64,000 nt of DNA from assembly GCA_947475465.1 (NCBI GenBank), contig CANJLK010000009.1, positions 23,442 through 87,441 on the forward strand, in the 5' to 3' direction. The position numbers and the translations under genes were made by a program. This document shows positions 60,414 through 64,000 of this stretch, piece after piece (the stretch's first letter is position 1; every line of letters starts with the position of its first letter). The notes beneath the pieces are model-generated. The model was given only the letters and a program-made list of their open reading frames with translations. It did no database searches and was not told the DNA's origin. The DNA comes from Caulobacteraceae bacterium (GTDB lineage: Bacteria > Pseudomonadota > Alphaproteobacteria > Caulobacterales > Caulobacteraceae).

Positions 60414-62273
60414 ATGAGTGAAGCGGCGCAGGTTGGGATTGCCGAGGGGATTGAACAGGTTGCGGCGCGCGCGGAGCGCCCGCAGCTGCAGCTGGTCCGC
60501 AAGGTGCAGGTGGACCGCAGCCGCGACACCCTGCTGACCGACTTCGGCCGCACCACGCTCGAGGATCGCTATCTCCTGGCGGGCGAGAGCTACCAGGACA
60601 TGTTCGCCCGGGTCGCGACCGCATTCGCCGACGATGCCGACCACGCGCAGCGGATCTACGACTACATTTCGCGGCTGTGGTTCATGCCCTCCACACCGGT
60701 GCTCTCCAACGGCGGGGCGGATCGCGGCCTGCCTATCTCCTGCTTCCTCAATGCCGTCCCTGACAGCCTGGACGGCATCCAAAGCGTCTGGAACGAGAAC
60801 GTCCACCTGGCCTCCAACGGCGGCGGCATCGGGACCTACTGGGGCGGTGTGCGTTCCATTGGCGAGAAGGTGAAGGGCGCGGGCCAGACCAGCGGCATCA
60901 TCCCCTTCATCCGGGTCATGGATTCGCTCACCCTGGCGATCAGCCAGGGCTCGCTGCGCCGCGGCTCGGCGGCGGTCTACCTCGACATCTTCCATCCGGA
61001 GATCGAGGAGTTCCTGGAAATCCGCAAACCCTCGGGCGACTTCAACCGCAAGTCGCTCAACCTGCACCACGGTATCAACATCACCGACGAGTTCATGGAA
61101 GCCGTCCGCGACGGCGCCATGTTCGGCCTGCGCTCGCCCAAGACCAAGGAGGTGGTCCGCGAGGTCGATGCCCGCTCGCTTTGGCAGAAGATCCTCGAGA
61201 TCCGCCTGCAGACCGGCGAGCCCTACCTGATCTTCTCGGATACCGCCAACCGGGCCATGCCGCAGCACCAGCGCGAGCTCGGACTATCGGTGCGCCAGTC
61301 GAACCTGTGCTCTGAAATCCTGCTGCACACCGGCAAGGACCACCTGGGCAAGGAACGGACCGCGGTCTGCTGCCTGTCCTCGGTCAACGCCGAGATGTTC
61401 CTGGAGTGGCGCGACCATCCGACCTTCATCGAGGACGTCATGCGCTTCCTCGACAACGTCTTGCAGGACTTCATCGACCGCGCCCCGCCCGAAATGGCCA
61501 ACGCCGTCTACGCCGCCCATCGCGAGCGGTCGGTGGGCCTGGGCCTGATGGGCTTCCACTCCTTCCTGCAGGCTCAGAACGTGCCGTTCGAGAGCGCGCT
61601 GGCCAAGAGCTGGAACATGCGACTGTTCAAGACCCTGCGCCGCCAGTGTGACGCGGCCTCGCGAACGCTCGCCGCCGAGCGCGGCGCCTGCCCCGACGCC
61701 GAGGAGCGCGGGATCATGGAGCGCTTCTCCCACAAGCTGTCGATTGCGCCCACCGCCTCGATCTCGATCATCTGCGGCGGCACCAGCGCCGGCATCGAGC
61801 CGATCCCAGCCAATATCTACAGCCACAAGACGCTGTCCGGCACCTTCGCCGTCAAGAACCCCTACCTGGAGCGCCTGCTCGACGAAACCGGCCACAACAC
61901 GCCGGCGGTCTGGGACTCGATCCTGGAGAATGAGGGCTCGGTCCAGCACCTGGATTTCCTCAGCCAGGATGACAAGGACGTGTATAAAACAGCATTCGAG
62001 ATCGATCAGCGCTGGGTGGTTGAGTTAGCCGCAGATAGAACGCCCGATATTTGCCAGTCTCAATCAGTGAATATCTTTCTGCCGGGTAATGTAGATAAAT
62101 GGGACCTGCATATGCTCCATTGGCAGGCGTGGGAACGGGGATGTAAGTCTCTTTATTACTTGCGTTCCAAGTCGGTGCAGCGGGCGCAGCACGCGGGCGG
62201 CGAGCAGCAGGCGGCGGTGGACATGTCGGGAGTCGCCCGGACCGACTACGAGGAATGCCTGGCCTGCCAATAG
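60414..62273 (+). CDS. nrdA: class Ia ribonucleotide reductase, alpha subunit
   Basis: A 619-residue large subunit without the N-terminal ATP cone, as usual in many alphaproteobacteria. Active-site Cys are in PISCFLNAVPD, the loop NLCSEILL and CLACQ at the C-terminus; the radical-path Tyr pair is in KSLYYLRSKS (residues 581-582). SIAPTASISIICGGTSAGIE is the phosphate-binding segment. Codons 61983-62168 are strongly AT-biased compared with the rest of the gene, though the protein is uninterrupted. It makes deoxyribonucleotides with NrdB. Confidence 0.95.
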   Translation: MSEAAQVGIAEGIEQVAARAERPQLQLVRKVQVDRSRDTLLTDFGRTTLEDRYLLAGESYQDMFARVATAFADDADHAQRIYDYISRLWFMPSTPVLSNGGADRGLPISCFLNAVPDSLDGIQSVWNENVHLASNGGGIGTYWGGVRSIGEKVKGAGQTSGIIPFIRVMDSLTLAISQGSLRRGSAAVYLDIFHPEIEEFLEIRKPSGDFNRKSLNLHHGINITDEFMEAVRDGAMFGLRSPKTKEVVREVDARSLWQKILEIRLQTGEPYLIFSDTANRAMPQHQRELGLSVRQSNLCSEILLHTGKDHLGKERTAVCCLSSVNAEMFLEWRDHPTFIEDVMRFLDNVLQDFIDRAPPEMANAVYAAHRERSVGLGLMGFHSFLQAQNVPFESALAKSWNMRLFKTLRRQCDAASRTLAAERGACPDAEERGIMERFSHKLSIAPTASISIICGGTSAGIEPIPANIYSHKTLSGTFAVKNPYLERLLDETGHNTPAVWDSILENEGSVQHLDFLSQDDKDVYKTAFEIDQRWVVELAADRTPDICQSQSVNIFLPGNVDKWDLHMLHWQAWERGCKSLYYLRSKSVQRAQHAGGEQQAAVDMSGVARTDYEECLACQ

Positions 62274-62413
62274 GCGGAGCAACGCCAGGTATCCGCGAAG
62301 CCAGATCGCGCTACGGTTGAAACCAACTGTGGCGCTCCTGCATCATGGCGCAGCTTTTGCATGAACAATCGAGCGGCGGCGGCGCCTTGTCACAGGCGCC
62401 ACGCCACGGCGGG

Positions 62414-62428
62414 AACCGAAATTCGGTT
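62414..62428. promoter_or_regulatory. operator-like inverted repeat
   Basis: AACCGAA-A-TTCGGTT has perfect 7-bp arms and lies upstream of the 62503 gene. The regulator is unknown. Confidence 0.4.
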
Positions 62429-62502
62429 TGCGTCTTAGATTAATCATGGAATTGTGGCGTGGGACCGCACGCTAAGAAGATGCGGGCTGGGAGATACGAG
62501 AG

Positions 62503-63369
62503 ATGCGACCGCTGGCTTTACTAGCCATGGTCTTGGGCAGCGCGGCGGCGGCGACGTCGGTTGGCGCGCAGTCCCTTGCGATCTCAACGACCGCGTCGGC
62601 GGCCTCGAGCGAGGTGTCGGCTCAGGCCCTGACCGACGCCGCCTTCGCGCCCCGCGGCGGGGCCCCCGGGGCCGACCCTATCGGCCGGGTGCTGGATCGC
62701 GAAGCCTATGTGGCGGGCGCGGGGCCGGTGATCTGGTCCTCCAACGAAACCCAGCTTTCCAGGCCCTCGCGCGACGGCGCGGTGGACACCCTCAGGGTCA
62801 GCGTCGGCGGCGTGCTGCATTCGCCAGGCGGCCTGCCCCTCAACCTGGAGCGCGCGCCCTTCGCGGCCGACGCCTATGAGGTGTCGGTGATCCGCGCCTG
62901 GCCGGCGGCGCTGCGGTTTGACACCAAGGCGTTCAACGTCGATCTCTCGCCCCACGCCGGGCTCGGCGTGACCAGCCTCGGCGGCTCGGCGGAGGCCGGC
63001 GCCACCCTGCAGCTGTCGCAGCGGCGCGACGCCATCACCGCCGAGCGGCTGAAGGCCATGGGCCTGCGCGACGGCCAGGCGTTCGGCGACACCGGGCGTT
63101 GGTACCTGTTCGCCGCGGCCAGCGGCCGGGCGGTCGGCCTCAACATGCTGCGCAATGACTCCGGCTGGGACCGGGCCGGCTGGACCACCGACCAGACCTC
63201 CTCGCTGGTGGGCGACGCCCAGGTCGGCGTCGGCTGGCGCAAGGGCGACCTGCAGACCTCGCTGGGCTACGTCCACCGCGAGATGAAGGGCGCCCACATG
63301 ATCTGGGGCCAGGACACCCGCCAGGACTCCATGGTGGCCTTCTCGCTGTCGATCCGGCCGAGCCGCTAG
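62503..63369 (+). CDS. exported beta-rich protein between nrdA and nrdB, unknown
   Basis: A 288-residue protein with a signal peptide (SAAAATSVGAQS). The mature part alternates polar and aromatic residues and ends in beta-strand pairs (DAQVGVGWRKGDLQTSLGYV, QDSMVAFSLSIRPSR), suggesting an outer-membrane or periplasmic barrel-like protein. I do not recognise the family; the LpxR signature is not visible. It splits nrdA from nrdB, an unusual place for an envelope gene. AACCGAA-A-TTCGGTT (62414-62428) is an inverted repeat about 75 bp upstream. Confidence 0.7.
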   Translation: MRPLALLAMVLGSAAAATSVGAQSLAISTTASAASSEVSAQALTDAAFAPRGGAPGADPIGRVLDREAYVAGAGPVIWSSNETQLSRPSRDGAVDTLRVSVGGVLHSPGGLPLNLERAPFAADAYEVSVIRAWPAALRFDTKAFNVDLSPHAGLGVTSLGGSAEAGATLQLSQRRDAITAERLKAMGLRDGQAFGDTGRWYLFAAASGRAVGLNMLRNDSGWDRAGWTTDQTSSLVGDAQVGVGWRKGDLQTSLGYVHREMKGAHMIWGQDTRQDSMVAFSLSIRPSR

Positions 63370-63521
63370 GTCCCGCGCTCGTCACCCTCCGGTGGGCTGA
63401 AAGCCGATCCGGGTGACCCGAGCCGCCTCACGAAAATAGCAAACTCAACTTGGGTCCGCCGGATCGCGTCCTCGCGCGACCGGAGGATGACGCGTGTGGG
63501 CGCGTCCGTCCCCAGGCTTGT

Positions 63522-63538
63522 TCACAACATCTTGGGTG
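63522..63538. promoter_or_regulatory. NrdR-like box upstream of nrdB
   Basis: TCACAACATCTTGGGTG resembles the second box before nrdA (CACAACAT then GGG). A second box at the proper spacing is not clear, so support is weaker. It suggests nrdB has its own promoter. Confidence 0.4.
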
Positions 63539-63623
63539 ATGGGCCAAAATTCACGCTAGATATGGTTAGAAATCGGTGACTATCTTCAACGCCAGCATCG
63601 CAAGCCTTCGGGATTCCGCCACC

Positions 63624-64000
63624 GTGTCCACGCCCTCCAACATCCGCGCCCTTCCGGGCCTGCTCACGCCGTCGGCGGCCTACAAGCCCTTCCGCTATCC
63701 CTGGGCCTACGACTTCTGGAAGAAGCAGCAGCAGGTCCACTGGATGCCCGAAGAGGTGCCGCTGGGCGAGGACCTGAAGGACTGGGCCTCGAAGCTCAAC
63801 GACCGCGAGCGCAACCTGCTGACCCAGATCTTCCGCTTCTTCACCCAGTCGGATGTCGAGGTGAACGACAACTACATGGAGCGCTATTCCCGCGTCTTCA
63901 AACCGACCGAAGTGAAGATGATGCTGGCCTCGTTCTCCAACATGGAGACGATCCACATCGCCGCCTACGCCCTGCTGCTCGAGACCATCGGCATGCCGGA
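63624..64000 (+). CDS. nrdB: class Ia ribonucleotide reductase, beta subunit (5' part)
   Basis: About 125 codons are present before the right edge. YKPFRYPWAYDFWKKQQQ, HWMPEEVPLGEDLKDW and ETIHIAAYALLLETIGMP match NrdB; QSDVEVNDNY and NMETIHIAA contain the first iron ligands (Glu and His). It supplies the tyrosyl-radical diiron site for NrdA. GTG 63624 gives a normal N-terminus; GTG 63576 would add 16 residues. No ATP cone is seen at the N-terminus. Confidence 0.92.
   Translation, partial: MSTPSNIRALPGLLTPSAAYKPFRYPWAYDFWKKQQQVHWMPEEVPLGEDLKDWASKLNDRERNLLTQIFRFFTQSDVEVNDNYMERYSRVFKPTEVKMMLASFSNMETIHIAAYALLLETIGMP

Noticed and set aside
62412..62436. GGAAC upstream of the 62503 gene as an EcfG -35
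   Set aside because: No CGTT at 16 or 17 nt; it is part of an inverted repeat instead.
1..64000. CRISPR arrays, insertion sequences, prophage genes, toxin-antitoxin or restriction systems
   Set aside because: None seen: no regularly spaced repeats, no transposase or integrase, no phage structural gene.

Overview
This is GC-rich chromosomal DNA of an alphaproteobacterium, almost certainly a Caulobacteraceae member (Caulobacter/Phenylobacterium-like). The evidence is a ChpT histidine phosphotransferase close to the Caulobacter protein, a phyR/nepR-sigT-phyK general stress response (GSR) locus in the Caulobacter gene order, several TonB-dependent receptors, a SapC-family protein and a PEP-CTERM protein. 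No tRNA, rRNA, CRISPR array, insertion sequence or prophage was seen. The window is cut at both ends: an MFS transporter on the left and nrdB on the right.

Layout. 0-6.7 kb: MHS-type transporter (partial), hybrid histidine kinase, then a Fur-box-preceded siderophore receptor with a PiuC-like dioxygenase. 6.7-10.7 kb: cysQ and a DUF3553 gene, divergent from chpT, a BA14K protein, a lipoprotein and a cheY-cheR pair. 10.7-19.8 kb: a GSR island holding the core regulators phyK, sigT, nepR and phyR plus small envelope genes (entericidin, two DUF1328 proteins, glycine-zipper and OmpA-like lipoproteins, an ElaB/YqjE-like pair). Nine matches to the EcfG promoter pattern GGAAC-N16/17-CGTT lie here, nearly all directly upstream of a gene. 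An HWE kinase-receiver follows at 19.9 kb. 21.6-23.5 kb: fumarylpyruvate hydrolase, maleylacetoacetate isomerase and beta-carbonic anhydrase. 23.7-26.5 kb: Tad-type TadG and two TadE-like proteins. 26.5-33.8 kb: 2OG oxygenase with a Kef antiporter, CoA transferase A/B, an esterase, a LuxR-type regulator, a PEP-CTERM protein and MsrA.

34.3-42.5 kb: large OAR-like TonB receptor, agmatine deiminase with N-carbamoylputrescine amidase and a GNAT enzyme, PAP2 phosphatase, SapC protein and a MaoC-like protein. 42.6-46.4 kb: DsbD/ScsB-like reductase and pgi. 46.4-50.5 kb: hisS-hisZ-hisG preceded by a histidine-rich leader peptide with competing RNA hairpins, an apparent attenuator. 50.5-56.5 kb: M13 peptidase and a copper-type operon (DUF2946, TonB receptor, YcnI, PCu(A)C). 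56.6-64 kb: second Kef antiporter, OmpA with a 30-proline linker, nrdA behind tandem NrdR-like boxes, an unidentified envelope protein and nrdB.

The most notable observations are the density of GSR promoters around phyR, a sharply delimited AT-rich tract in the 3' part of nrdA, the his leader attenuator, a sigma promoter that overlaps the phyR terminator, and an orphan GSR promoter upstream of ompA. All calls come from reading the sequence; no database search was run.
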